Source: Metellina segmentata (Eukaryota > Arthropoda > Arachnida > Araneae > Tetragnathidae). Taken from it: DNA of 64,000 nt. Under the pieces are notes generated by a model. That model saw only the letters and a program-made list of their open reading frames with translations. It searched no databases and was not told where the DNA came from. This document shows, piece after piece, positions 44,068 to 55,737 of this stretch. Made by a program: the position numbers and the translations under genes. The DNA lies in the NCBI GenBank assembly GCA_947359465.1, contig OX375873.1, positions 93,891,478 through 93,955,477 on the forward strand. Reading direction: 5' to 3'. Each line of letters starts with the position of its first letter. Position 1 is the stretch's first letter.

Positions 44068-44574
44068 CACTGTAGGGACTAAAGTATTTGGACATTGCAG
44101 AAATGCGGAGGAGGAACCATCTTTATGTGGGGATGTTTTCCTGGTTACTAATTTGGCACATTGCTTCATATACCTTGAACCATGACCTCTGACGTGTGCC
44201 TCGACGTTCTGGATAATTCGACCATGCCTCCACTATAGCAATACTACGACGACGATTGTTCTTCCTTCCTACAGGATTGTACTTTCTTCCTACAGCCTCG
44301 ATCTCAATCCAATCCAGCGGTTTTTGTGGGACAAACTGAAGCGACGAGTACGTCACCGCCACGCTCGCCCTTCACAACTATCTCTTCTCACAGCCTTGCA
44401 AGAGCCATGGCGAGCTATTCCTGCCCAGACTTACAGAAAACTTGTGGAACGTATGCCTCGACGTGTTGCAGCTGTAAGACCAGTAAAAGGAAGTCATCTA
44501 CAATTTGCTAAATAGAATTATAAAGGACTTTTTCTGAAAAACATGCAATGTCCAAATTATTTGTCCATATAGTG
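44068..44574 (+). mobile_element. Tc1-like deletion derivative, same family as 27571
   Basis: TA flanks at 44066-44067 and 44575-44576. Ends CACTGTAGGGACTAAAGTAT and an inverse ending TTTGTCCATATAGTG. At about 44300-44515 the plus strand encodes the transposase C-terminus (WDKLKRRVRHRHARPS, RKLVERMPRRVAAV). The final catalytic Glu reads Gln (PIQR). The central catalytic part is mostly deleted. Length is 507 bp. Confidence 0.87.
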
Positions 44575-44664
44575 TATTTAACACTCTCGGTAAAATAACT
44601 TATCGTTAACACACACACAAGACTGACCAGATCTGTTTGTTTTCAATGCAGTAGGCGTAGAGGG

Positions 44665-44866
44665 ACATTATCCTAACATTAGCCTTTGGTCACGGCTGCG
44701 TAAGCGATGGTTTATTTGTGAAGGAACACCCAATGGGCGGCCATCATTACCCCTAACAGAGGACAGCAAAATTACATCCATGCCCTGACCCCTTATTCGA
44801 ACCGGGAACCTTCCGATTCCGAGGCCAACACCTTAACCACTAGAACCGTTAGCCGGACACCAGATC
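44665..44866 (-). mobile_element. SINE, type A
   Basis: On the minus strand it starts GCTAACGGTTCTAGTGGTTA, then GGTTCGAATAAGGGG (diverged B-box). The body matches 10955-11184 (inverse of AATGGGCGGCCATCATTACC). Confidence 0.75.
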
Positions 44867-45019
44867 TTGATGGACCAGCTACATCGTCATTAGAAGAAAA
44901 GAGACCCTCTCTTATCATCGTCAAAATATCATCAATACTTTGGTGACAAGCTATCTCGTCATTAGCAAAATTGATTAGTACTTGATGGACGATATTTCTC
45001 GTCGCATCCACTTGGAGGA
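44867..45019. mobile_element. TTAA MITE, right part
   Basis: Contains CCAGATCTTGATGGACCAGC, ATTAGCAAAATTGATTAGTA and the right end CGTCGCATCCACTTGGAGGA before TTAA at 45020-45023. A piece of the left part may lie on the other side of the SINE (GACTGACCAGATCTG near 44621), so the SINE may have inserted in the MITE. Confidence 0.6.
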
Positions 45020-45793
45020 TTAAAGAAATGACGACAGGACACGTTTGAAAGTTTGAAGAAACACGTCAAAGTAAATGTATATAAATGTATCAAAATAAAA
45101 AAAAAGAAATTCGTTAACTTAAATAACAAATTTTTTTTTTATTTTAACATATTTAGTGGAATATTCAGACTTTAATTCTAGCTGGGTTTTTTTTAAATCT
45201 CAAAATAAATTCAAGGTGATACGATACATTAATAACACAAATTTGTTCTAACCCCTATCGAAACAAACTGTAGCTTTTACCTTAAAATTATCCATCGACG
45301 CCTTCTAATTACAAAAATCTAACAGATTTAGTTTCAGCAAACGTGACATCACGACATTGTAAATAATCAACCGTCAACAACAAGTATATAAATTTCATAT
45401 CATTGAACATAAAATCCACCTCTACCAACTTTTATTCCCTTTCGAAAGAAAGTTAATTACTCAAGGGCTGAACTAGCATTTAATAACGCGATCTCTAGAA
45501 CACACTATTCACAGGGACTCCTTTGAGCAGTGTTTCTCAAAGTACATTCTCTCATAGAAATGTCACTTGTAAAAGTTTTTTCCCGGACCACCCAAACTGA
45601 AATTGAAAGTAAATCAACTAGTGGATATCTTCGCGGAAGCGACAGCCAGTAATCGATGCACGACTTTCCAAATTGCATCATTTATTATTTCATGGCCACT
45701 TTTCTTTCCGGCAGATCGTCCTGTCTCATAACGAAGGGCTTATTTCGGCCTCATTGCACATCGTGACTGGAGTCTGTTTCCGTCCAGAAGCCG

Positions 45794-46400
45794 CTTCGAT
45801 TGTTGGGCAATCGGAACAATTGTAAATATGTGCGAACATTCTCGAAGAGTTCATTGTCATCAAAGAATAAAAGACGTGCTCTAAGGATTCGCAGAATTCT
45901 ATTTTCGAATTCAAATGTGATTCGATGGCTATTTTTTTAAATAAATTACCATTTGAAAATTAATAATCATTAATATATTTAAGCTCTTTAATAGGTAGCT
46001 AGTTTTGTAAAAATAGAATTAATAGTAACATTTGGTCTATATATGCATTGATTCTGAAAACATTACAGATTATATTCTGTTTTCCAGAAACTAAAATCTC
46101 TTCGATTGTTGTTAATCGGAATAATTGTAAGCATATGAGAACGTTCTCAAAGAGTTCATTTTCTTAGAAGAATTTAAAACGCGTTCCGAGAATTAATCTC
46201 TTATAATTTTATTTTGAATTCCATTAATGATTTGAAGTATTTTTAAAAATAGATTACCGTTCAAGTTCAAAAGTAATAATTAACTAAAACATATTTAAGC
46301 TCTTTAATTAGTGGAGTTTTGACATTGACAGAATTAATTTGCAATAAGACTATTTTAGCATTGATTCTGTAAAACGTATTAAGTTTGATAGAGTCTAATA
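45794..46400. repeat. tandem duplication, two units of about 306 bp
   Basis: Both units begin CTTCGATTGTTG (45794 and 46100), then share CGGAA(C/T)AATTGTAA, GAACRTTCTC.AAGAGTTCATT, TATTTAAGCTCTTTAATTAG-like and GCATTGATTCTG landmarks in order. The second unit is diverged. No gene is seen. Confidence 0.8.
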
Positions 46401-46857
46401 ACTAGAAAATACTTGTACTGCTTGTAATTTATTGTTAATGTAGCAAAAACTGTTTGGTTTGCACTTCATTTTTGTAACTTCGCAACCAAGGAGAGGAGAC
46501 CATGATTTGAATGCGCAAAAAGTTGCAACCGTTTGGAACATCCAGGTGTGAGATAGAGCGTACGTTCAATGAGACCATCGTATTAATACGAGTAAGCCAT
46601 TGATTTTTGATTCAATTTTGGTTGAAACTTGAAACATCATCCATATGTTCGGATAATTAAGAAGGCTTTCAGGCACCATACAATGGGTGCAACGCAGATA
46701 AATATGTGGAACAGACACTTCATTGATGACCGGTAATCTATTATAAGCAGGCCACGTTTTTGAAAGACATTCAAAAAAGCAGAACGCCTGACAATGCTGA
46801 ATTTCTACCTGTTGCAATCGACAAAGATCAGCGACTGACAAGGTGTGAATTATATAA

Positions 46858-48010
46858 TCTAAGGCTGGGTTGTTCAACATTTTAACTTCATTGGGGGCCA
46901 CATTAAAAGAAGACGAGTTGCTTTGGTCCACACATAAAATACATTAACACTAGCAAGACAACGTAGAATATATTTAGTATATTTAAGTAATTTAAACTTC
47001 ATTAATTTCATGATTTTTATGCAAGTAAAAGACAAGATAGCAACATGAAATTAGTGAAATGTTTGACATTGTTTTTGAGACATGATGCTTGGTTCGAAGA
47101 AAGTAGTTACAGTTATCTGTAAATTCTCAAGGGGATCACATATATTCTGGTTTTAGTTTTTATTCTTCGTCCTTGAAAATAACTGTTCATAAATATAGGT
47201 GCAACAGTTATTGCAAAGAGTTAATACATGAATAAGGCATGATTGTAAAGCGAGGGATAGTTTCTTTTGGAAGATATGTATATCTTATAGAATCACAGTG
47301 AGGAGTGAAAATAGAAACGCAAATGCACCAAAAAAATTGATGATTTTTCCGGAAATTTTGAAATGTGCTCCCAAATTCCTGTATTATATCGAAAAGCAGG
47401 GTTGTATATTTTTTGTTGTTTATAGAACCGTGTTTAGTTAACGTGTTAAAATGCATAAAATTATTTACTTTAATATTATATTGCCTTATTTTAAGTTTCA
47501 TTTTGAACGCTGTTATATTTTAAAACATTGTATTGATCAAATTGATTTTCACCTTGAAGACGCATGTTTAACTCATTTAAATAAGCAATGAATTCTACTA
47601 AAAATGCCAAATCTGTAAGCTAGTTTTCATAGTCAAGTTCTAGCACAATTTTTTCTTTGGACTCCATAAACGCTTTACTTCATTTCTGAAATCATAAAAT
47701 CTTCAACATTTTACCTCCACTTAACCATCTAACCATCTTAATAGCAAATGATGTCCCCATAATCAGAATTCATAAGTTTAAGGAATTCCTGGAATTGACA
47801 ATAATTCAATCCCTTGGCCCTTATAAAATTTACAGACTGGTGGGAATATGCATGACGTTATCTATCTTAAAAGCTTTAAGCTTAATTTTGCTTGGTGTAC
47901 TATGTAGCGATATTTCCTCCTACGTAAATTTTGGAAGACAATCGCATCGTCTTCTATTAATTCTAAAAGTTTTACCTATCAACGCTGAAACACCATCAGT
48001 ATTCACAAAA
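46858..48010 (-). pseudogene. decayed hAT-type transposase remnant
   Basis: Minus-strand translation in several phases recovers ordered pieces of a hAT transposase of the kind related to GTF2IRD2/ZMYM6 proteins: NTDGVSALIGKTF near 48000, VMHIPTS, RWLSGGKMLKIFYDFRNEVK, FMESKEKIVLELD, then DLAFLVEFIAYLNELNMRLQ near 47590-47640, and IIQEFGSTFQNFRKN near 47350. Stops and frameshifts separate them, so the copy is dead. Family assignment rests on remembered motif similarity. The plus-strand text GGTTGTTCAACATTTTAACT near 46868 may be close to the element end. Confidence 0.7.
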
Positions 48011-49555
48011 TAGTTATTTTTAAATATTACCACACAACTCATGCACTTTAACTAGAAGTCGTTGGTTAAACTTGAGAACAGGGTACTATCATCAATTGGC
48101 TATACGTTTCCAGGATTAATTGGCAATAACTATAGACTATGGCAATTCATCTTAGGTGTATCCAAATAATCATTTCTTGATAAAGATTTTAGTTGGCAGG
48201 AGCTTGATACCGTGTTCTTGAGTTTTACCGCAGAAATAATAGAATAGAATATGAAATAATTAAATTAAAAAACTAAAGGGCATTTAAGAAACGCATTAAG
48301 CTTAATCCACTACATCAGAGAAATTTGAAATCCCCTTTAAGCGTTTACCACCTGAGAACACTGCCTCAAAAGGCACAACAAGCATAAAAAATACAACAAA
48401 CCCATTCACAAAATATCAAATAGAATCCACACTTTAGAGCTTAAACATGTGGCCCTTCGAAAGAATTCCTTATGTACCTTTCACTCTCTTCTCTATACCC
48501 TCTGGACTAAATAAAACAGTCGGGTAAAGAAGCCAAGTTGGAGGATTGTGGGTTGAGGGAAAAAATAAATGAAGTGTGCCACTACCATCAGCATGCAGCG
48601 TAAAGCCATTTCCTAGCACCGGGCATCTGAAAGAATTCAGTTCTTTTCCCTGGAGAAGTGGTACAAATCGATCCATACGCCACATCGTGTAGAAATACTT
48701 GTAGGAAAAAGTAAGCCCAAAGAGCATTTTCAGAACTTGCACAAATGCATTCCAAGCCCACAGAAAATATCCCCTTTATGGTATATTTTGCGTTTAAACC
48801 AAGGCAAGAGGTAGCCTGTCTTGGTAATTGAGTCCTCGCCATTTTCTCTTCGTTCTGCGTGTAATGGCGGGAGGAAATACTGTTAAAATGGGTGGTGATT
48901 ATTCCTTGGGTTCTTTTTGCCCTTTCCCCCTTGGGAGGGCGATTGTTTACTCACATTCCGCAGGAATGTTTACCCACCGTTTCGCGTATCTTTTGGAAAT
49001 TAGCGAGACCCGAAGAACTTTTGTTTCGTATTGTTCTTTTAATTGAAGCGTAGTTCTCACTGCCGATATTACCTTTGTTGTACAACTGAGTCGTGGCAAT
49101 TATATTTACTTCAAACAATGGATTGGGTTCCGTGTTCAAGGGTTTTAAAATAGCTGTATAAACCGTAAACAAAGCTGCTTAACTCATGCGCTCTAATAGT
49201 TATTTTAATGATGCTTTGTTAACTAGTACAATGATGTGACTGGTAATATGGAACGACAGTTTGATAAAAAAAGTAATGGTAATGAAAGATGACACATTTT
49301 TTTCAAGAGATTATTTTACAAATTGGTAAGCTTAATACATCTGTTCTTTTTAGAATGTATACCAAAATTAATGAATATTCAGTCAAAAATAAATTTTGTA
49401 ACAAATATTAAAGTGGTAAAAATAGAGCTACATAATACAAATATTTACCTCACAACGCCTAGTAAACACTAGCAGAATAATTTTTTAGTATTTTTCAAAG
49501 TTAGTACCAACTGCCTCAGGATATATCATAGATAATAAAGTAGGTTGTTGAATCC
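48011..49555. other. mostly unassigned
   Basis: Contains a GC-richer block at 48470-49050 with overlapping minus-strand frames of 84-90 codons that lack recognised domains. No gene is supported. Confidence 0.35.
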
Positions 49556-49770
49556 GCAGAAGTAGCGGATTAGCATCCGGAGGGTTACGCTGTTATTCCT
49601 CGATCCAACCAGAGACCGTAGTGTACGTGGAAGCTCGTGCACGTTAAATCTGTTGTGGCCTCAAATGATCCACGTTGCAGTGGAGTGGAAGCATGGAAAG
49701 CGGAGTAAAAGATCAGGTGTCATCTGATCATATTTCAAAATTACGAGGCGTTGTCCTCGGAATATTTCCT
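49556..49770 (+). mobile_element. SINE, type B, diverged
   Basis: Head GTAGCGGATTAGCATCCGGA and CCTCGATCCAACCAGAGACC, body GCACGTTAAATCTGTTGTGG and CAAAATTACGAGGCGTTGTC. The tail is lost. Confidence 0.65.
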
Positions 49771-50524
49771 TCAGGAATCATTTAAATCACAAAAGCATTA
49801 CATTCACGAATGGTCCATACGCACACTAATAAATGTCAAATCAAAATAAGGAGATAGACTGCCCCTATTCAATTTACGAGTAGTGTTCAAAGTCTAATGG
49901 TTGTAAGTGCAAAAGTTGAGAAGTCACACATTACACTGGTATTATTGATTTTTATAAGTATACAGTGAATTATTCTCGAAAAGAATATTTATGAGGTAAA
50001 TATTTCGGTTGAATGTTTAATTACTTGAATTATGGCGAGATCTATTCCATGATATTGGTGCTCTCATGAGGGTAACTAATTTCTCCCAAGGTTTATTGTT
50101 TGGGTATTCATATCAAATTAGCCATATATTGTATTTACATTCACCAAACTAAAATTTGTTTTCGACACTTCTCTTGAATGTCAGCGATCCAGTACATATA
50201 ATTTGGAAACTATCTAAAGTGATCTATAGTCATTTATTACTAAATATTTTTCATAACGGGAAATATATTAGAAGATTACGAGCAACTATTATAAATTACA
50301 TACACAAATTAGTACGTAGGAATATTTCATTTCGTCACTTTCTTAATTTGAATACGTAGTAATTAAATCGAGGAATTTCAAGCATTAGGATTTATTTTTG
50401 TGGTTAAACCTATTAAAATTTTTTTTAAATCCTATTGAAAATATATATGAGTTACTTATGTTTTTCCATTTCTGTCGGAATGTGACAGTAACGTTTAACT
50501 TAGAGACCAACTAAATCTGAATTC

Positions 50525-50725
50525 ATTCATAGGTGTGGACTTCGTCATTTGACCGTGTTTCAAAATTAAGTGGTGTCCTTGAATCTTTCCATTCTGGTTT
50601 GATCCCGGATCGTCGCTAATAGCCCGTTGTGTTGCTCAGTGAGACGTTAATTAAAAATACCTACCTGAACTGTCACCAATAGTCCGCTCTATTCTTCCAT
50701 TGCGACGTTAATTCAATACCTACCA
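50525..50725 (+). mobile_element. SINE 3' fragment with repeated tail
   Basis: Starts in the body (ATAGGTGTGGACTTCGTCAT) and runs to GACGTTAATTAAAAATACCT. A second diverged tail (CACCAATAGTCCGCTCTA...GCGACGTTAATTCAATACCT) follows directly, so the tail is duplicated. Confidence 0.6.
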
Positions 50726-50869
50726 GAATACTTTATTTGCTGCATCTATGCCACAGGACTCTCAAAACTCTATTTCCAATAACGTCTTTAAAAAGTGCAA
50801 TTAATCTAATGAGGGTTATATCGTGCTAGCACAATTATACGGTGTTGATTGGGTTGAATTGGTTAAACA

Positions 50870-51000
50870 TAGATTAAATTTAACTGCGATTAAAAATTTA
50901 AGTTTGATTAAAAATGTAACGTTCATTAAAAATTTCAGGCTAATTAAAAATTTAACGTTGATTAAGTATAATTTTCGTTTAATTGAAACCTACTTCAAAA
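50870..51000. repeat. 24-bp minisatellite
   Basis: Units resembling GATTAAAAATTTAAGTTTGA are repeated about five times. The 81-codon frame across them, with repeated NLxLIKN words, follows from the 24-bp period and is not treated as a gene. Confidence 0.85.
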
Positions 51001-51228
51001 TTTCAAGAAATGTTTTAATTTCAAAGTATGGTTACCCGTCTTATTTTAACGTTATTGGTCTTAGTTAGAAATTGGCTTTATTTTAACTATAACTGTGTTT
51101 AATTTTAAAGTGACTTTAATTTAATATTTTAGTCCCTTTTAAATTAAAGCGTTACCATCTTATTTAAAAAGGTTTCGTTTTGTGCACTTTATTTATTTCG
51201 TTAACGGAATTCTACAAATCCTTATGCA

Positions 51229-52031
51229 CACTCTATAAAAAAATCGACGACCCAAAAAAGAGTTGTCCGATTGCGATAAAAAATGGTGAATTTGAAGAAC
51301 ATACATTAAAAAGAAACGATTTAAATTTCAGAACAATTGAATAATTTATGTCAGAGTTTGACCTTTACAAAGGGAGGAAGTCAATAAAGCGATGGTCCAC
51401 CTCTGGCCTGGATGAAAGCTGTCACCCGGAGTGGCATAGACTGAAAAAGTTCACGGATACAGTCCTGCGGAATTTCTTGTCAAATTGACTCTAACTGTCG
51501 GGCTATAAAGTCAAATTTCCGGAATGGTAGCAATCACCCTCCCATTACGTCCCGAATTTTCTCTATGGGAGACAGATCAGGAGATCTAGCTGGCCAAGAA
51601 AGTTTTGGGAAAGCTTGGAGATAATTCATAGCAACAAGTACTGTGTTCGGCCGGGCATTATCTTGTAGAAAAGTAAGTCTGGGTTGTCGAAAAAAGGAAG
51701 GTAACACAACCGGTCGTAGAATGTCATCTACGTACCGATGTGCTGTAAGTGTGCCAGAATTGACTATCAAAGGGGTCCGGCTTTCAAAGGAGATGGCACC
51801 GCAGACCCTAACGCCTTGTTGCGGGTATGTGTGGCGTGCGATATGAAAGGCAGGATCCCCATGCTGCCCTGAACGTCTTCAGACAATTCTGCGGTTGTTG
51901 TCAGTATACAGTTGGAAACAAGACTCGTCACTAAAGACTATTCGTCCCTTGTCATCGCGGTTTCAAGTCGATCAAGCCCTGCAAAAATGGACAACTTCTT
52001 GCTGCGTTGATTTTTTTTTTGTTATAGAGTA
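51229..52031 (-). mobile_element. Tc1-like deletion derivative, second family, copy 2
   Basis: 803 bp, colinear with 37450-38258. Ends CACTCTATAAAAAAATCGAC and an inverse ending TTGTTATAGAGTA. The left flank is CA instead of TA, the right flank TA. The minus strand at 51534-51770 encodes GTLTAHRYVDDILRPV, FLQDNARPNT (second Asp) and SPDLSPIEK (Glu). I count 32 residues between Asp and Glu. The frame is broken upstream and lacks the N-terminal DNA-binding domains. Confidence 0.86.
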
Positions 52032-52499
52032 TATGTAACTTATTATGCGAAATTGTATATTAATTTCTGCTAATATGGCATGCTTGTGCAGGATTCTGTG
52101 CTATTGTATTATCGCAAATACATAAAAAACATTTTAGCTTTTAAACTCTTTTTTGAAAAACAAAAAAAAAATGTTTTATTTATTTCAAATACAATGTAGA
52201 TCTCCAAAGCCACAGAAATCAATCAATTTTTTGGTGTATCACCATTTTTAAAGGATCAATCAATCAATTCATGATTATCCAATGCTAAAAATTTCTTTAT
52301 TTAGAAGCTATCTCGATTCGAGTAACGATGTGAATGTAGCGATGAACTGTGTGTGCATGGAGTGTTACTAACTGACTGCCTTAAACGAAAAAAAACAACT
52401 TTATTTTTAAATATGTATATGGAATACTATATATGCTACTTGTATCAGACTCATCATACCTTCTACATACGTGCGTTCCTCTTAAATATATAGCAAATA

Positions 52500-52590
52500 A
52501 TATTTATGTTATAATATATGGTATAAATATATATAGTATAAATATATAGTATAAATATATATAGTATAAATATATAGTATAAATTTCATA
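52500..52590. repeat. TATAGTATAAATATA microsatellite
   Basis: About six degenerate units of TATAGTATAAATATA. Confidence 0.85.
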
Positions 52591-52722
52591 CCATAAGAAC
52601 ACATTTGTTTTTCGATTGGCGGGTATTAAAGACCAAACTGAAGAAGAGCAACAGAACAAAAGCAATGTAACAAAAGGCAACAGAAGAAAGTCTATGGACC
52701 CATTTGGTTCCTTGCTTCCTAG

Positions 52723-53424
52723 TAGGGATGCGACATCGACAACAAAATATCGATGTTCAAAATTAAAACATCGATGTTGTGTTTGCGATGTTTATTAGAC
52801 ATCAGTATATTTAAATTTCCTCCCCACCAATTTCTTAAATCTGGTAAAGTAACTACAAAAATTAATGTTCGCGGGGGGGGGGTTTAATTTGTCTTTGCCG
52901 TGTTTGCCGTAATTTTAAAATAAGATTATTTTTAACTGTCAAAACAAGTTCAAAAAAATTAATAGCATAATTAACAAATTTCTTATTTTCCAAATGAATA
53001 ATATAAAAGAAAATAATATTTACAAGAATTTGACATAGGTACTACCAGGTATAAATATAATTAGGTAGGTTAGGTTTTATTGTTAGTTATTATTAATTAT
53101 TCATCAACTTATGGGGGTGGAAGCATAACAAACTTTTGTTATTTTCAGTTTGTAAAAAAATTAATTTGTTAACATTCTCTACCGTAATCCGACTTCTTTT
53201 TTCACTAACTTTCCCACCAGTTAGTGCAAAACATCCTACTTTTCAGACCCTTCACCCTTGGCCAGTTTGGTCTAAAAGTATGTTCAATTTACTGATAATA
53301 AAAATTATGCTACTATTTGTTGTTTTTTAAATTTTTATAATAGTACTTTTTCACTTAAAAATAAAACATCGACAAGTGTAAACATCGATGTTTTGAAAAC
53401 ATCGACATCGATGTCGCATCCCTA
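52723..53424. mobile_element. non-autonomous hAT transposon with perfect 8-bp target duplication
   Basis: The element starts TAGGGATGCGACATCGA and ends with the inverse TCGATGTCGCATCCCTA. The same 8 bases CTTCCTAG flank it at 52715-52722 and 53425-53432. An 8-bp duplication and a (C/T)AGGG-type end are typical of hAT elements. Subterminal AACATCGATGTT palindromes occur several times at both ends and could be transposase binding sites. Length is 702 bp; no transposase is encoded. Confidence 0.93.
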
Positions 53425-53432
53425 CTTCCTAG

Positions 53433-55737
53433 TAACGTTCCCATAAAGTTGTAGCGGAGAGCGCACGACTGTCGCAGGTGAGTATAGTCCATGAGTTCAT
53501 GAAGGTTGCAGAGAGAAGGTTGGGGTGCAAAGTAGATCCACCTCCTCGTGTTGCACCCTAGTTACGCTTATGCGGCTAAGTGATCTACAGCTTCTGCCTT
53601 TTACGCACCCAGCTTTCAATGCCTTCGGAATGTCTCTTTTCGAGTCTTACAGTGGAGTGGCGGTGGTATGTCCCAACCCACAAGCACACATAGGAGAAAT
53701 AACCACTAAGATCATCTGAAATGCATTACCTAGACGTTGCAAAAAAAGGTTTTCGAAGGAAACATGCATTTATCTATCAAGGTAAACTTGTCGTCGACTC
53801 GCTATTCTTAGTGGGTACCCCTAAGTCCCTTAACCACCCCCTGAGCTGTTGTGAGATGTAGCTGTTCAAGCGAATCGGCTTTGTACGTATTGGTGGGGAG
53901 CCCTTGTGCCTACGCGAGAAAAAATCAACATTTTTCTAGATCCTTTCGAGATACAGCTTTCTTTTGTTAATTTTAATGTAATATTTGAAGTTGGAAGTTA
54001 GGTTTTGAAAGCAAAATGCTAGCCATTTTACATAATCTGATTGTAATCTGGTTCTGCATTGAGATTTGACTACCTACCGGAAAATCTGACATTCCTCTGT
54101 GAATTATGTGAAATTGACGGTGCGGCAAATTGTATGCACTATTTTATGTACAAAGGAGCTGCATTGGACATCTAATCAAGTAGATTTTCCTTGGAGATAA
54201 ACAGTATAATTAAAAAAAAGTTTTTTCATTTGGAATTAGTAGAATTTATGTCCAATATGAAGAATTAAGATGATACGATAAGGAGTGCACGATTATTTCA
54301 TACTATTAGTTTCATCGTTTTAATATATTCCTTTAACCAGTCATATCTTACACTCAAGCATTTTTTAAAGATGAACAAAAAACTGAACGAAATTGATATA
54401 CCTTCTGACAACTTAATTTTCAAAGATAACATTTTATTTCAAAGATGTTTTGTACTAAAGAGAATTAAATTAGAAGGCAATTTTAATAAGTATTGCGCAA
54501 AATGAATAATCCTTTGCACCTTTTAAAAAGTAAAGATTTCCTCTAAATAGAGGGAACCAGTAGAGGGAATTCAAATTTTCAATAGTAAAGTAAAACAAAT
54601 TTTATCCTCTAGATTTCATTTTCAATGGTTGGTTTGTCGTCTTAAGGTCAATTTTTTGCATTGCAAGGACTATTTCATTTCATATATGTTTGATACCTCA
54701 TATATTTTTATCGTAAGAACATTGGAATCAAAATATATTCATTAGATTTATGTGCCTAAAGTGTGTAAATAATTATAATTTGAATTAATAATGAACAACA
54801 AAAATGCTTTTCAAGAAACAAATTATAATGCAACCGACCAACAAGTGATTGCAACCGAGAATAAGTTAAAACTTATTTCCCCTATACTTTACAAATTCTG
54901 CGCCGAAAGACCCTATTTCATTAAGTTATTGGATGATAAACAGTGATTTGAACTCCAAAACGGGAAAACGGGGAGGATAATAATCCTAAATCTCGTGACA
55001 CGCTAAAAGGCGAAAGAGACACGGACGAAGCAAACAATTCTTGCCTTTTAACGGTCAACGGAATTTCACGCGGAATCGTGAATCTTTGCCAAAAGACCTC
55101 CTCATTACTGCATACTGCGAATAAACTCCCTTTAATGCCATGGAATTAATCTGGCTGTCGTCTTTTCACTCTGGAGAATGTCCGCTCTTTCCGCTTATCC
55201 CTCCCCCTTCTGCAAAGTTTACCACGAGCGAACTGTAAGTCCTCAAGGCCCTCGTGCAAACATAAAGAGGGTTTGAATATTCATTCACACGTTACAGGCG
55301 GAACTGTTCCTGACAAAGATGAACTGTCGACTGTCAGTCCTCGTGGTTCCAGTTAAGGTGCTCGAGACTAAGCCTCACCGTTAAAGTTCTGGAGCTTGCG
55401 TGCCTTCTTGTCCTCTCTATTTCGCAGCTGGTTGACCCCGGTTGAAAAGCGACGAGAAGGAAGAGTTTTCAGCGGGTCGCATTTTAAGTTGAATAAAGGC
55501 TCGGCTCACGGTTTTGAGGTCTTTCTATTCGGAAGAGAAGGTAAAGAGGATTGTGGATTTGTATTTGACATGCGTTTCAAAAGGGTTCTGTGTTAATGTG
55601 TTTGCTGTCCCAAAAGATTTTCATACATCGGTCAACTTAATCAGGAAAATTGGTTAATACTTTTTGTAATCTTTTCTGAAAGTAAACAAGAACAATAGTT
55701 CATAACTGTAAATCATTTCCGACCTTTATATTTACTT
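53433..55737. other. no recognised feature
   Basis: GC-richer patches at 53440-53730 and 55140-55600 contain short frames (64-66 codons) without recognised domains. The rest is AT-rich. Confidence 0.35.

Noticed and set aside
46566..46931. 121-codon minus-strand frame
   Set aside because: It starts inside the probable end of the hAT remnant and runs into unique DNA; no domain recognised.
50823..51068. Leucine/asparagine repeat protein resembling a leucine-rich repeat
   Set aside because: The 24-bp DNA repeat explains the 8-residue period; no conserved repeat residues or signal peptide.
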